Assembly: GCA_001184405.1 (NCBI GenBank)
Contig: LFMX01000040.1
Coordinates: forward strand, 1 to 48,585
Reading direction: 5' to 3'
From: Candidatus Burkholderia humilis
GTDB lineage: Bacteria; Pseudomonadota; Gammaproteobacteria; Burkholderiales; Burkholderiaceae
Length of the DNA: 48,585 nt
Below are positions 1 to 10,342 of the stretch, piece by piece. The notes below the pieces were generated by a model that saw only the letters and a list, made by a program, of their open reading frames with translations, had not been told where the DNA came from and searched no databases. The translations under genes and the position numbers were made by a program. Position 1 is the first letter of the stretch; the number at the start of each line of letters is the position of its first letter.

Positions 1-939
<939 letters not shown>

Positions 940-974
940 CGCAATCTCCTTTTGCTATGACGTGCCTATTTTGC

Positions 975-1014
975 GGATTGGCCATTCGGCGCTATTCGGC
1001 CGAATGGCCAATCC
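975..1014. repeat. Perfect 16-bp inverted repeat between the two metH genes
   Basis: GGATTGGCCATTCGGC (975-990) is repeated as its exact complement at 999-1014 around an 8-base loop. It sits between the stop of the homocysteine-methyltransferase gene and the Shine-Dalgarno of the next gene. There is no T run, so it is not a classical terminator. It could be an intercistronic mRNA hairpin or an operator. Confidence 0.75.
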
Positions 1015-1033
1015 TGATGCCGCCTGTCGCGTG

Positions 1034-2095
1034 TCAAGCGGCATCGCGATACTGCGATGGAAACGTGCGCGGCTTCACTTCCGAGAGCGCCTTGGCGATC
1101 GCCGCAATATGCTCGGGCGTCGTGCCGCAGCATCCGCCCGCGATATTCACCAGCCCCGCCGACGCGAATTCCTTCAACAGTCCGGACGTTACATCGGGCG
1201 TTTCGTCGAAACCCGTATCGCTCATCGGATTCGGCAGGCCCGCGTTCGGATAGCACGATACATACGTATCGCACAGCTTCGCCAGTTCCGCGATGTACGG
1301 CCGCATCAGCGCCGCGCCCAACGCGCAGTTCAAGCCGAACGTGAGCGGCTTTGCGTGCCGCAGCGAATTCCAGAACGCCTCGACCGTTTGGCCAGACAGA
1401 ATGCGCCCCGATGCATCCGTCACCGTGCCGGAGATCATGATCGGAATGAGTTCGCCAGTGTCGTCGAACAACTGATCCAGTGCGAACAACGCGGCCTTCG
1501 CGTTCAAGGTATCGAAGATGGTTTCGACGAGGAACAGATCGCAGCCTGCCTCGAGCAGCGCTTTGGCTTGCTCGTAGTACGCGTCGCGCAACTCGTCGAA
1601 CGTGACGTTGCGCGCGTCTGGATCATTCACGTCGGGCGAAATGCTCGCGGTCTTCGGCGTCGGTCCGATCGCGCCCGCGACGAAGCGCGGTTTATCGGAC
1701 GTCGAATACTTGTCGCACGCTTCACGCGCTAGCTTTGCCGATTCCCTGTTCATCTCGACGGCAAGATTCTCCATGCCATAATCGGCCTGCGCGACGGTCG
1801 TCGCCCCGAACGTGTTCGTCTCGATGATGTCCGCGCCCGCAGCCAGATACTGCTCGTGAATTTCGCGGATGACCTGCGGCTGCGTGATCGACAGCAACTC
1901 GTTGTTGCCCTTGATATCGCGCCCGTAATCCTTGAAGCGCTCACCGCGATACGCCGCTTCATCCAGCTTGTAACGCTGGATCATGGTGCCCATCGCGCCG
2001 TCCAGGATCAGGATGCGCTTTTCGAGCAACGCGGGCAGCGCCACGCCACGCGTATATGCGCGCGCGGGCGATTTCGGAATGGCGTTCTGGTTCAT
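1034..2095 (-). CDS. metH1: Homocysteine S-methyltransferase subunit of methionine synthase
   Basis: About 353 residues forming the homocysteine-binding domain of MetH, here a separate gene as in many Burkholderia relatives. Seen: [18 protein letters not shown] near the N-terminus, [23 protein letters not shown], and the zinc-ligand region with [15 protein letters not shown] near the C-terminus; the earlier ligand cysteine lies in GLNCALGA. It uses homocysteine as substrate and acts with the downstream pterin/B12 part. I set the start at [12 protein letters not shown]; an upstream in-frame extension to 2230 crosses a terminator and is not convincing. The ribosome site is weak. The frame is intact. 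Confidence 0.94.
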   Translation of the reverse strand: MNQNAIPKSPARAYTRGVALPALLEKRILILDGAMGTMIQRYKLDEAAYRGERFKDYGRDIKGNNELLSITQPQVIREIHEQYLAAGADIIETNTFGATTVAQADYGMENLAVEMNRESAKLAREACDKYSTSDKPRFVAGAIGPTPKTASISPDVNDPDARNVTFDELRDAYYEQAKALLEAGCDLFLVETIFDTLNAKAALFALDQLFDDTGELIPIMISGTVTDASGRILSGQTVEAFWNSLRHAKPLTFGLNCALGAALMRPYIAELAKLCDTYVSCYPNAGLPNPMSDTGFDETPDVTSGLLKEFASAGLVNIAGGCCGTTPEHIAAIAKALSEVKPRTFPSQYRDAA

Positions 2096-2176
2096 GACGG
2101 ACGGGCCTGCATCCAAATGTGAAATAGCCTGACATTGTAGCCGCAGCAAGACGCCGTGGCTTTGCGCGTCCAGCGC

Positions 2177-2209
2177 AAAAAAGAAAACCCCGCCGTTTGA
2201 AGGGCGGGG
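2177..2209 (-). terminator. Rho-independent terminator downstream of the DUF3567 gene
   Basis: Read on the minus strand, a stem CCCCGCC/GGCGGGG with an 8-base loop is followed by TTTTCTTTTTT. It lies 45 bases after the stop of the DUF3567 gene and before metH1, so the two are probably separate transcription units. Confidence 0.85.
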
Positions 2210-2254
2210 CTGCCAGGGTGCCGCATGCAACTGCTGCAGATGACGCCTGAAGCG

Positions 2255-2512
2255 TCAGTGAAGCACCACCGGCTGAGTCATCAAGATATCGAACTGGCCG
2301 AGGAACTCATCCACGTCCTCGAGCGACGGTTCTTCTTCGATCAGCTTTTGCACATGCTCGCGAAACTTCGCGGCCAGCGCGCCGTCGATAAAGATCTCCC
2401 GCTGCGTATTTTTGTCGACGATCTCATAGCCGCCCGACATCATCGCGAGATGGTTGTCCTGCGGCGGAAACTCGACGACGCAATAGTTCGGGCTGTTATA
2501 GATCATTTGCAT
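2255..2512 (-). CDS. DUF3567 family protein
   Basis: An 85-residue protein starting MQMIYNSPNYCVVEF and ending GQFDILMTQPVVLH. It matches my recollection of DUF3567, a small betaproteobacterial family of unknown function. No membrane segment, signal peptide or catalytic motif is visible; the C-terminal half is acidic and probably helical. The start is supported by AAGGAG eight bases upstream at about 2521-2526. A terminator follows directly, so it is probably a single-gene transcript. Confidence 0.85.
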   Translation of the reverse strand: MQMIYNSPNYCVVEFPPQDNHLAMMSGGYEIVDKNTQREIFIDGALAAKFREHVQKLIEEEPSLEDVDEFLGQFDILMTQPVVLH

Positions 2513-2554
2513 GGCGACACTCCTTATTCCTGTTTTGCTCCAAGGCAATCTGCA

Positions 2555-2586
2555 CCTTATCTGGAGCGATCCTTATCTGGAGCGAT
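2555..2586. repeat. Perfect 16-bp tandem duplication
   Basis: CCTTATCTGGAGCGAT occurs twice back to back (2555-2570, 2571-2586) in the gap upstream of the DUF3567 gene. It is one of several short perfect tandem duplications in the window. Confidence 0.95.
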
Positions 2587-2637
2587 TGGGTTGGAATTCA
2601 AGGGGTGGCCTCGACGTGATGCCGAGTTGTATCGAGG

Positions 2638-2663
2638 CTTTCTTGTAGAACTTTCTTGTAGAA
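2638..2663. repeat. Perfect 13-bp tandem duplication
   Basis: CTTTCTTGTAGAA is repeated twice in tandem (2638-2650, 2651-2663), 50 bp from the preceding duplication and just downstream of the alpha/beta hydrolase gene. Confidence 0.95.
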
Positions 2664-2692
2664 CATTGTTAAACGACACGCTTAACACGCAC

Positions 2693-3481
2693 TTACCGCG
2701 CATCGCGCAAAAAGCTGTCCAGCAATGCACTGAATCGTTGCGATTGTTCGACGGGAGAAAGATGAGCGGCATCGATCAATTCGAATTGCGCGCCTTTCAC
2801 CGTCTCGGCGATCACTTTAGATGCAGCAGGCGGCGTGCCCACGTCCTGCGCGCCGGCCACGACCAGCATGCGTTTGCCGACGTTCGGCAGCTTCGCGCAC
2901 AAGTCGAATGTGCTGACCGCTTCGGCCGCGCGCGCGAAACCCTCGGCGGGCGTACGCGCAATTGTTTCACCGATCTGCTCGACCACTTCCGGATGCGCGC
3001 GGCGGAAATCCGGCGTGAACCATCGCTCGAGCGTGGCATCCACAATACTCGCAGTGCCGTTTTTACGCACGGAATCGGCCCGCTGGCGGAAGGTCGGGCG
3101 CGCGTCTTCGGGAATGAAAGCGGGCGCGCCGACGACGGTCAGCGAATCCACCTTGTCCTCATGGTTCGCCGCAAGCGTTTGCGCGATCATGCCGCCGATC
3201 GACAAACCCACGACATGCGTCGATGGTGCGCCGAGTTTGTCGAGCAGTTGCGCGAGGTCATCGGCGAGATCGTCGATGGTGAAGGAATCGGACGAAATGG
3301 TCGTGTCGCCGTGGCCGCGCAGGTCGTAACGCAACACCGTGTAGCTGTTGCGGAAATAGCCGGCCATCTGATCCCACACCGAATGATCGCCAGCCAGCTG
3401 ATGGATAAAGGTCAGCCACAGACCGCCGCCTTCGTTGTCGAGGACGTACCGCGTATCGATGCGATTGATCGTCAACTGCAT
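2693..3481 (-). CDS. Alpha/beta hydrolase, 3-oxoadipate enol-lactonase-like
   Basis: A 262-residue soluble alpha/beta hydrolase. The nucleophile elbow GLSIGG places the catalytic serine at residue 94; the likely acid is Asp213 (AGAQDVGTP) and the histidine is His240 (IDAAHLSP). YDLRGHGDT after strand 4 and the overall length fit PcaD-type 3-oxoadipate enol-lactonases of the beta-ketoadipate pathway. No other pca genes are adjacent, so the substrate is inferred only; a general esterase or lactonase role is possible. A weak GGAG precedes the start. The frame is intact. Confidence 0.85.
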   Translation of the reverse strand: MQLTINRIDTRYVLDNEGGGLWLTFIHQLAGDHSVWDQMAGYFRNSYTVLRYDLRGHGDTTISSDSFTIDDLADDLAQLLDKLGAPSTHVVGLSIGGMIAQTLAANHEDKVDSLTVVGAPAFIPEDARPTFRQRADSVRKNGTASIVDATLERWFTPDFRRAHPEVVEQIGETIARTPAEGFARAAEAVSTFDLCAKLPNVGKRMLVVAGAQDVGTPPAASKVIAETVKGAQFELIDAAHLSPVEQSQRFSALLDSFLRDAR

Positions 3482-3530
3482 ATCGGCTCCGAAAAAATTT
3501 GCGGGACTGCCTTCGCGCCCCGTTTTCCCG

Positions 3531-3564
3531 TGTTCAGGGGTGCGTTTTGTTCAGGGGTGCGTTT
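3531..3564. repeat. Perfect 17-bp tandem duplication
   Basis: TGTTCAGGGGTGCGTTT is repeated at 3531-3547 and 3548-3564. The second copy overlaps the last codons and stop of the DUF3108 gene, so the duplication may have reshaped its C-terminus. Confidence 0.95.
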
Positions 3565-4750
3565 CCGAAGGCGCGGATTCGTCTGACGCATCCGCTGTGC
3601 CTGAAGGGGCGCTTTCCGGTGCTTTCTCCGGTGTGCTCTGCTGCGTGGCCGGCTGCTGAAGGTTGCCCGCCCAAAGCAGTTCGATTTGCATTCCGTTCGG
3701 CTCGGTTTGCAAAATCCGCACGGGCAGCCAGCCGAGCGACGGCGCGAGCCAGATGTCGAGCTTGCGGCGATCGCCTTCGCGGCGCGGCAGGCGTGTGAAA
3801 TGGCGCGCCGTGGTGAAGCCGCCGCGCGCCTGCACGCTTTCATCGCCGATGGTTTCGATCGGCCAGATTTCGTTGCTGTCGTTGTCTGCGACACTAAACT
3901 GGCGCGTCACGCCCGGCCGATACTTGTCCGGATTGCCGCGCACGAGGCTCGCGAGCTGCATCACGACGCTGAAGCGGTCTTGCGCACCGTCCGCGAGCGG
4001 CTGACTCTGCGGCGTTTTCGTGTGGACGATCTGCTTCGTTTCACGATTGAAAATGGCGACATCGGCGGCGCGGCGGCCGCGCTGCTCGGAGTATTGTTCC
4101 GGCGCGATGCCGAATCCATCGATATGACCCTTGCTCGAATACACGTACGGTCCGACGAACGGCAGCGGAATCGATACGACCATTTCGTAGTGCTGGCCGT
4201 CGTTGCTCCAGTGAATCGTGCCGGTCTGATTCATGACGCCGTTGACGAGCGTATCGTAGCGCAACTCGCCGCTGGGCGGAACGCTGAATTTGTCGCCTGA
4301 AGCAGCTTGCGCGGGCGCTGGCTGTGATGCTGGCGCGGGTGCGGGTGCGGGTGCGGAGGCAGCAGCCGTTTGCGCAGGCGCAGAAGCCGCCACACCCGAT
4401 GTCGCGGCGGGCGCATCCGGTTGCTTCGTTACGGCGCTCAAAACCGGCGCGGGTTGAGGTTTCGGCGCTGCAGCGGGCTTGGGCGGCGCAGGCTTCTTAG
4501 GCACAGGCGCAGGCGGCGCGATCGGTTTCGGCGTCAGCAATTCGATCTGCACCAGCGGCTTTTCCTGCGGCGTTTCGTTCGACGGCAGACGCGCGCGCTC
4601 GATCCACCGCATCGCGCTCCAGTGCAATGTGCCGACGATCAGAATCGCCAGCAACCAGCGGCCCCAGCGACGCGGCGCGGGGCGATCGGAAACGGAAACA
4701 GTCTGCTCGCCCGATGCAGGGCGAGGACGGCGAGACGAGAAAAGTGGCAT
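3551..4750 (-). CDS. DUF3108 domain protein with membrane anchor and Pro/Ala-rich linker
   Basis: About 399 residues. An N-terminal basic segment is followed by one transmembrane helix (LLAILIVGTLHW), a long proline/alanine/lysine-rich linker resembling TonB-type periplasm-spanning segments, and a C-terminal DUF3108-like domain beginning SGELRYDTLVNG. The C-terminal domain is probably periplasmic. Function is unknown. I set the start at MPLFSSRRPRP (4748-4750) rather than 4840, because the longer form overlaps the upstream IclR gene; no clear ribosome site supports either. The extreme C-terminus is overlapped by a 17-bp tandem duplication. Confidence 0.8.
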   Translation of the reverse strand: MPLFSSRRPRPASGEQTVSVSDRPAPRRWGRWLLAILIVGTLHWSAMRWIERARLPSNETPQEKPLVQIELLTPKPIAPPAPVPKKPAPPKPAAAPKPQPAPVLSAVTKQPDAPAATSGVAASAPAQTAAASAPAPAPAPASQPAPAQAASGDKFSVPPSGELRYDTLVNGVMNQTGTIHWSNDGQHYEMVVSIPLPFVGPYVYSSKGHIDGFGIAPEQYSEQRGRRAADVAIFNRETKQIVHTKTPQSQPLADGAQDRFSVVMQLASLVRGNPDKYRPGVTRQFSVADNDSNEIWPIETIGDESVQARGGFTTARHFTRLPRREGDRRKLDIWLAPSLGWLPVRILQTEPNGMQIELLWAGNLQQPATQQSTPEKAPESAPSGTADASDESAPSETHP

Positions 4751-4827
4751 CGAACGGAAAGACGGAAGGGCGCATGTTACGGAACATGCGGAACGTTTTC
4801 GACACATGCGAACGGAACGATGTTCCG

Positions 4828-5655
4828 TCAGCGCTCGCACGCTGTCGACTCGGCCTTATGGCCTAGTTCGTACGACAATCCGCGCGCGCATTCGCGCAAT
4901 GCCGAATCGATCTCGCCGCCCCAGCGCATATCGAATCCGCCTTCGTGACCTAGCGCGATCAGGCCGAGCGCGAGTTCGCCGGTCGAATCGAAGACAGGCG
5001 TGCAGAACGCGTGGATGGTCGGCAGCAGCATGCCTTCGACGCACGCCGCGCCGTGTTCGCGCACTTGGTCGAATAGCGGTTCGACGTCCGCGAGCATCTT
5101 GCGCGAGGCGGCGAGTTCTCGCTCGAGCATCGGCTGCATCTTGCTGCGCGGCAGATAGGCTGCGAACAGCAAGCCGGTTGCGGAGGACAGCAGCGGCATG
5201 ACATCGCCCAATTTGAGCGATGCCTTCGCCGGATAGGTCGATTCCATCCAGTGCACGACCGTCGGCCCCTGATTACCCCAAACGGCTATACCGACCGTGA
5301 TGTCCATGCAATCGCGCAATTCCGCCAGCGCGATGCGCGCGAGCTTCACGCCGTCCACGCGCGCGAGCCGCGCAAGACCCATTTGCAGCGCGAAACCGCC
5401 CAGCTCGTAGCGCCTGGAAACCCGATCTTGCGCCGCCACGCCGAGCCGCAAAAAACTCACGAGATACCGATGCGTCTTCGCCGGGCTCATGCCCGCGCGC
5501 TGGGCGAGGTCGCGCAGCATCATCGCGCGCGGTTCGTTGGTCAATACGTCGAGCAGGCGAAAGCCGACTTCGATCGACTGAATGCCGGAGCGGGTTTTTT
5601 CTTCAGCGGCGTCGGTTGCATCGTCTTCGTCGGGTTCGATGTGGGTCGATTGCAT
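4828..5655 (-). CDS. IclR family transcriptional regulator
   Basis: A 275-residue IclR-type regulator. An N-terminal winged helix-turn-helix (SIEVGFRLLDVLTNEPRAM, then LAQRAGMSPAKTHRYL) is followed by the effector-binding domain (VVHWMESTYPAK, SSATGLLFAAY, CVEGMLLPTIHAFC). It is transcribed away from a fumarylacetoacetate-hydrolase family gene with a 104-bp gap containing an inverted repeat, the classic layout of a local regulator controlling a divergent catabolic gene. Effector unknown. The frame is intact. Confidence 0.92.
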   Translation of the reverse strand: MQSTHIEPDEDDATDAAEEKTRSGIQSIEVGFRLLDVLTNEPRAMMLRDLAQRAGMSPAKTHRYLVSFLRLGVAAQDRVSRRYELGGFALQMGLARLARVDGVKLARIALAELRDCMDITVGIAVWGNQGPTVVHWMESTYPAKASLKLGDVMPLLSSATGLLFAAYLPRSKMQPMLERELAASRKMLADVEPLFDQVREHGAACVEGMLLPTIHAFCTPVFDSTGELALGLIALGHEGGFDMRWGGEIDSALRECARGLSYELGHKAESTACER

Positions 5656-5684
5656 GGAGTCTTGAGATTCGGCCCTATGCCATT

Positions 5685-5698
5685 CGGACGAGTGTCCG
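5685..5698. promoter_or_regulatory. Candidate operator between iclR-type gene and FAH gene
   Basis: CGGAC-GAGT-GTCCG is a 5-bp inverted repeat with a 4-base spacer, centred in the divergent intergenic region. Its position suggests a binding site for the adjacent IclR regulator; this is inference from position and symmetry. Confidence 0.4.
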
Positions 5699-5759
5699 CG
5701 ATGGATTCACCATCGTAAAATAGATTTCCCTTAACGTACCACAGCACCGACATCGCTCC

Positions 5760-6746
5760 ATGAAGCTCGCTACTCTGAAGGACGGCACCCGAGACGGCCA
5801 ACTCATCGTCGTGTCGCGCGACTTGCGCACAGCCGCCATTGCCGATGGCATCGTCGGCACGCTACAACGCGCGCTCGACGACTGGACCTTCTACGCGCCT
5901 CAACTCATGGACGTCTATGACGCGCTCAATCTCGGGCGCGCGCGCAACAGTTTTCCGTTCGATCCGAAAGCCTGCATGGCGCTGCTGCCGCGTGCGTTTC
6001 AATGGGCGGACGGCTCGTCGTATGTGAATCACGTCGAACTCGTGCGGCGTGCGCGCGGCGCGGAAATGCCGCCCGAATTCTGGACCGATCCGTTGATGTA
6101 CCAAGGCGGCAGCGACGACTTCATCGGGCCGGCGGACGATATCGTGTGCGCATCGGAATCGTATGGCATCGACTTCGAGGCGGAAGTCGCAGCGATCACG
6201 TCGGACGTGCATATGGCGTCTATGCCCGATCAGGCGCTGCGCCACGTGCGTTTGCTGATGCTCGTCAACGATGTCTCGCTGCGCAATCTCATTCCGGCCG
6301 AACTGGCGAAGGGCTTCGGCTTCTTTCAAAGCAAGCCGGCGACGTCGTTTTCGCCGGTTGCCGTCACGCCCGATGAACTCGGCGATGCGTGGCGCGAAGG
6401 CCGTGTGCATCGCCCGATGATCGTGCACTGGAACGGCAAAAAAGTCGGCCAGCCGGATTGCGGCACGGACATGGTGTTCCACTTCGGGCAACTGATCGCG
6501 CACGCGTCGAAAACGCGCAATCTGCGCGCGGGGAGCATCGTCGGGTCGGGCACGATCTCGAACAAGGACGCGCGGCGCGGATACTGCTGTATCGCGGAGA
6601 AACGGTGTCTTGAGACCATCGAACACGGCGCGCCGCAGACGGAGTTCATGAAGTTCGGCGATCGCGTGAAAATCGAAATGTTCGATGAAGAAGGCAAGTC
6701 GATTTTCGGCGCGATCGATCAGGCCGTCGTGCAGCCGGAGCATTGA
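5760..6746 (+). CDS. Fumarylacetoacetate hydrolase (FAH) family protein
   Basis: 328 residues with an N-terminal FAH_N-type domain and the FAH catalytic barrel. The metal-binding Glu-x-Glu is seen in GIDFEAEVAAI (Glu140, Glu142), and a downstream Asp lies in LMLVNDVSLRN; GSGTISNKD and GDRVKIEMFDEEG are family-typical. Members cleave C-C bonds in fumarylacetoacetate or decarboxylate or hydrate related 2-oxo acids with Mg or Mn. It is divergent from an IclR regulator, suggesting an inducible aromatic-acid or tyrosine breakdown step. True fumarylacetoacetase is longer, so the exact substrate is open. The frame is intact. Confidence 0.9.
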   Translation: MKLATLKDGTRDGQLIVVSRDLRTAAIADGIVGTLQRALDDWTFYAPQLMDVYDALNLGRARNSFPFDPKACMALLPRAFQWADGSSYVNHVELVRRARGAEMPPEFWTDPLMYQGGSDDFIGPADDIVCASESYGIDFEAEVAAITSDVHMASMPDQALRHVRLLMLVNDVSLRNLIPAELAKGFGFFQSKPATSFSPVAVTPDELGDAWREGRVHRPMIVHWNGKKVGQPDCGTDMVFHFGQLIAHASKTRNLRAGSIVGSGTISNKDARRGYCCIAEKRCLETIEHGAPQTEFMKFGDRVKIEMFDEEGKSIFGAIDQAVVQPEH

Positions 6747-6980
6747 GTGTGAGGGGCGCGCCGTAACGAGTTTCGCCCGATGCGGCGCGCTTTGGCATCG
6801 TCTTACACTCGCGGGCGACGGTGACGGTTAACGCCATCACGGCCGCATCGCCGTGCATTTCCGCGCATGGCACCGTCTTGTTCGATGCCTCCGCCCGCGA
6901 CGGATCGCATTGGCCTCGATACGCGCGCACGGCGGAAGCAGTCTTACCAGCCGCGTTAAAACTTATCGACGAACAACGAC

Positions 6981-7805
6981 ATGAGCGATTTTTCCGCCTA
7001 CTCGAATTACACGTCGCTGCAACTGCGCCGCCATCCGCACGGCGTGCTCGAAGTGGTAATGCCCGGCGCGGGCGCGAACAAGAGCAGCCTCTCGACGGCC
7101 GACGCCAACATGCATCGCGAGCTGGCGGAAATCTGGCGCGACATCGATCGCGATCCGGACACGCGCGTCGCGCTGATTCGTGGCGAAGGCAAGGGCTTTT
7201 CGGCGGGCGGCAATCTCGCGCTAGTCGAAGACATGGCGAATGATTTCGATGTGCGCGCACGCGTGTGGCGCGAGGCGCGCGATCTCGTCTATAACGTGAT
7301 CAACTGTAGCAAGCCGATCGTTTCCGCGATGCACGGTCCGGCAGTCGGCGCAGGGCTGGTCGCGGGCTTGCTCGCGGACATCTCGATCGCGTCAAAATCC
7401 GCGCGCATCATCGACGGGCATACGCGGCTTGGCGTCGCGGCGGGCCACGCGGCGATCGTCTGGCCCTTGCTGTGCGGCATGGCGAAGGCCAAGTACTATC
7501 TGCTGCTGTGCGAGCCGGTGAGTGGCGAGGAGGCGGAGCGCATCGGGCTGGTGTCGCTCGCCGTCGACGAGAACGAATTGATGCCGAAAGCAATCGAAGT
7601 CGCGAATCGGCTGGCGCAAGGCTCGCAAATCGGGATACGCTGGACCAAGTACGTGCTCAACAACTGGCTGCGCCCGGCGGGCCCGACTTCCGATACCTCG
7701 CTCGCGCTCGAATTCATGGGCTTCTCGGGGCCGGACGTACACGAAGGCATGCGCTCGCTGCGTGAGCTCCGTGCGCCAGACTTTCCGGGCGGCGCGCCGT
7801 TCTGA
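6981..7805 (+). CDS. Enoyl-CoA hydratase/isomerase family protein
   Basis: 274 residues of the crotonase fold. The oxyanion-hole segment [18 protein letters not shown] and the second oxyanion glycine region [20 protein letters not shown] are clear, followed by [14 protein letters not shown] and a helical C-terminus. It probably hydrates or isomerises an acyl-CoA in fatty or aromatic acid degradation. It lies 234 bp after the FAH gene and 61 bp before phaM, and may be transcribed with either. No strong ribosome site is visible. The frame is intact. Confidence 0.9.
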   Translation: MSDFSAYSNYTSLQLRRHPHGVLEVVMPGAGANKSSLSTADANMHRELAEIWRDIDRDPDTRVALIRGEGKGFSAGGNLALVEDMANDFDVRARVWREARDLVYNVINCSKPIVSAMHGPAVGAGLVAGLLADISIASKSARIIDGHTRLGVAAGHAAIVWPLLCGMAKAKYYLLLCEPVSGEEAERIGLVSLAVDENELMPKAIEVANRLAQGSQIGIRWTKYVLNNWLRPAGPTSDTSLALEFMGFSGPDVHEGMRSLRELRAPDFPGGAPF

Positions 7806-7866
7806 AGTCTTTCACGAGTTTTTCGGGCAAGCGCGCGGGACACGAACACCAAGCAGAGGAAAAACG

Positions 7867-8601
7867 ATGACCGACAACGCAGGCGGCACGCCGCCATTCT
7901 CGATTCCCGGTTTTTCCGGATTCGGCCAGCCCGACATGATGGGCAAGATGTGGGAACTGATGCGCCTGAATCCGTTCACCGCCGCAATGCAGGGCGGCGC
8001 GCCGGGCGTGGGTCCCTCACTTTCGATGATGTCCGACATGTTTGCTCCGCTCACCAATATCGAAGAGATCGACAAGCGCGTGACCGATATGCGCGCGGTC
8101 GAGCACTGGCTGAAGCTCAATCTCAATATGCTGCAATCGGCGATTCAGGCGCTCGAAGTGCAGCGCGCGACGCTCGCCACGCTGCGTGCGTTCGGCACGT
8201 ACGCGCAGACATCGGTGGAAAACGCGCAGAACACGGCGGCATCGGCGGATAAGCCGAAGGCTGCCGGGTGGCCGATGAGCGGCGCGGCCAAACCCGAAGT
8301 ACCGCCGACGCAAGCGGTTGCGGCCACGTCGCTGGACGTCGAGGAAAAGGACGCGCCGTCAGGCGAGCAAAGCGCTGCGCCGCCGCCCGGTTTCGATCCG
8401 AGCGGCTGGTGGAACGTGCTGCAATCGCAATTCAACCAGCTTGCGCATCTCGCGATGCTGCAACCCAGCATGACCGGCGCACCCGAATTGGCTGCTGCGC
8501 AAGACCCCGGCGCTGCCGGGCAACCGGCTGACGACGAACCGAGCGCCGCCGTGAAGAAGGCACCCGCCCGCAAATCCGCGCCACGCAAAAAGGCGCCGTA
8601 G
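7867..8601 (+). CDS. phaM: PhaM family polyhydroxyalkanoate granule regulatory protein
   Basis: 244 residues. The N-terminal part includes MWELMRLNPF and a conserved helical stretch, VEHWLKLNLNMLQSAIQALE. A Pro/Ala-rich middle follows, then a lysine-rich histone-H1-like tail (KKAPARKSAPRKKAP). PhaM in Ralstonia activates PHB synthase and ties granules to the nucleoid through this basic tail; the same role is inferred here. AGAGGA lies upstream of the ATG. A frameshifted PHA depolymerase lies at 37377-38622. The frame is intact. Confidence 0.88.
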   Translation: MTDNAGGTPPFSIPGFSGFGQPDMMGKMWELMRLNPFTAAMQGGAPGVGPSLSMMSDMFAPLTNIEEIDKRVTDMRAVEHWLKLNLNMLQSAIQALEVQRATLATLRAFGTYAQTSVENAQNTAASADKPKAAGWPMSGAAKPEVPPTQAVAATSLDVEEKDAPSGEQSAAPPPGFDPSGWWNVLQSQFNQLAHLAMLQPSMTGAPELAAAQDPGAAGQPADDEPSAAVKKAPARKSAPRKKAP

Positions 8602-8924
8602 TCTGACCACACCTATCTTTTCCGGCGGGCAGCGCGCTCTGCCCGCCGCGTATTCCCCGACACTGCCGCGACGGCAGCCCGCCTGAATTTCAATCGAATC
8701 GAAAAATATTGCCGTTGCGTGCGTCCGCCGCGCGCATTGTTACGTATCTCCGAATGCTAGGGGCACGCGTGCCTCGTCGCGGGCGGAGTCAGTCTTGGAC
8801 ATGAGCGCGTCGATCGTTTCGATGTAGTCCAATCTCATTCCGGCCGGCTGGACTGCCCGGGCGTTGGGCAAGACGGGCACGCATCGTGCTTCTGAAAAGA
8901 TTACCAATGTTTAGATCATTGTCC
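8602..8924. other. Intergenic region with a GC-rich hairpin
   Basis: The gap after phaM holds a perfect 9-bp hairpin, GGCGGGCAG/CTGCCCGCC, at 8624-8647 with a 6-base loop. No T run follows it, so it is at best a factor-assisted terminator for phaM. The rest shows no coding signal I can support. Confidence 0.5.
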
Positions 8925-10323
8925 ATGACAAATTCATCCGAACAAGAATACGAACCGGATTCAACCACCGAAGTCAGTCTGACTTCAGAGTCGCTGAAAG
9001 AGGTCGATGGCGTTCACGCATCTGGCGCGATGGTCGGTATCGGAATCGGTGCGATCGCGCAGGAAATCGGTCTGACGAAAGACACGCTGCCTGTCTGGGA
9101 ACGGCGCTACGGCTTTCTGCAGCCGATGCGATCGCCCGGCGGCGAGCGTCTCTATTCACAGGAACAAGTGTCGAAACTGCGGCTCGTCAAGCGGTTGCTG
9201 GACGCGGGGCATCGGCCGAGCAAGGTGCTCGCGCAGTCTGTCGAGGCGTTGCAGCAGCTGGCGGAGTCGTCGGGAATCGGGCAGGACACGCCGGACGCCG
9301 AGCTGGATCAAGCTGATTGCGCTGCTGCGCGCGGGCGCTTACGAGGATTTCCGCTTCGGCCTGCTCAAACGCGCAATGCGCGACGGACTCAAGCGTTTCG
9401 TGCTGGACGTGGCCGCCCCGCTGGCCGCGCGCGTCGGCAATGCGTGGGCGGCGGGCAACTTGCAGGTCTATCACGAGCATCTTTTCAGTGAGGCGATTCA
9501 AACGACGCTGCGCGCGCTTATGCGTCCGCTCGCCGATGTCCTGCACGGGCGCGGCGGCCGTCCGCGCGTGCTGCTGACAACGATTTCCGGCGAAGGTCAC
9601 GGTCTCGGCATCCTGATGGCCGAAGCGATGTTCACGCTCTCCGAGTGCGAATGCATGCAGTTGGGCCTGCAAACGCCGCTGCACGATATCGTCGATGCGG
9701 TGTCGGCGCATAACATCGATATCGTCGCCTTATCGTTTTTGGCGGTGCTTCTACCGCATTCCATTGCGACGGGTTTGAACGATTTGCGCAAGCTATTGCC
9801 GCCGCATGTGCATCTTTGGGTCGGCGGTAGCAGTCCGGCGCTGCGTCGCAAGGCGCACGACGGCATCGAGTATGTCTCCGGACTCGCCCCGATCGAGGAA
9901 ACGGTCGCGGATTGGCGCCAATCCGCCGCTATAATCAAAGAACGCTCGCAGTGTGGTTGCGGTGTAACGCGCGCGTTGCATCGCAGAGTTGTCAAGGGGC
10001 TGTGGCATACTGCGCGGCCGGCCAGTACCACGGCGTCGCAGCCGGCCTCGGGCAACGTCCGGTCGCGGCAGACCCTACCTCAAGCACAGGTTTCGCTCCT
10101 TACCCACGGTAAAACAAGACGCAAACAACGTAACATTTGCACGGGGATATGCAGTGTTCTCGCGGGACGCGACGCGTTGCCGCAGCGCGAAATGTCGCGC
10201 TTCGTTGTCGCATTTCGTCTTGGGCCGTTGGATTCCCGCGTAAAATTGAAAGCTTGGTTGCTCGCGCGCAGCGTCATGGCCCCCCGCGCTGGCCGAAAGT
10301 CATATAGATATAACGTCGCATAA
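8925..10323 (+). pseudogene. MerR-type regulator with B12-binding domain (CarH/LitR-like), frameshifted
   Basis: Two frames together encode one regulator. The first has a MerR helix-turn-helix (IGAIAQEIGLTKDTLPVWERRYGF). The second, from about 9310, carries the cobalamin domain: W-x9-EH is intact (W, nine residues, EH in VYHEHLF) and GEGHGLG fits E-x-H-x-x-G, the adenosylcobalamin motifs of CarH. A single-base shift near 9307-9310 separates the halves. In the HTH, DTLPVWERRYGFLQP has Pro and Leu where family members usually read DTLRVWERRYGFPQP, suggesting extra decay. The ATG at 8907 is an alternative start. The second frame stays open to 10323, but resemblance ends near 9940, and TATAAT at 9930-9935 may belong to a downstream promoter. 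Confidence 0.8.
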
Positions 10324-10342
10324 GTGGCATCAGGGGTGGACT

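Noticed and set aside
2225..3586. A 453-residue plus-strand open frame
   Set aside because: Shadow of the DUF3567 and alpha/beta hydrolase genes on the other strand; it has no domain of its own.
9949..10342. Possible small RNA gene upstream of the di-iron protein
   Set aside because: TATAAT at 9930-9935 lacks a good -35 element at the right distance and I could not fold a convincing conserved RNA.
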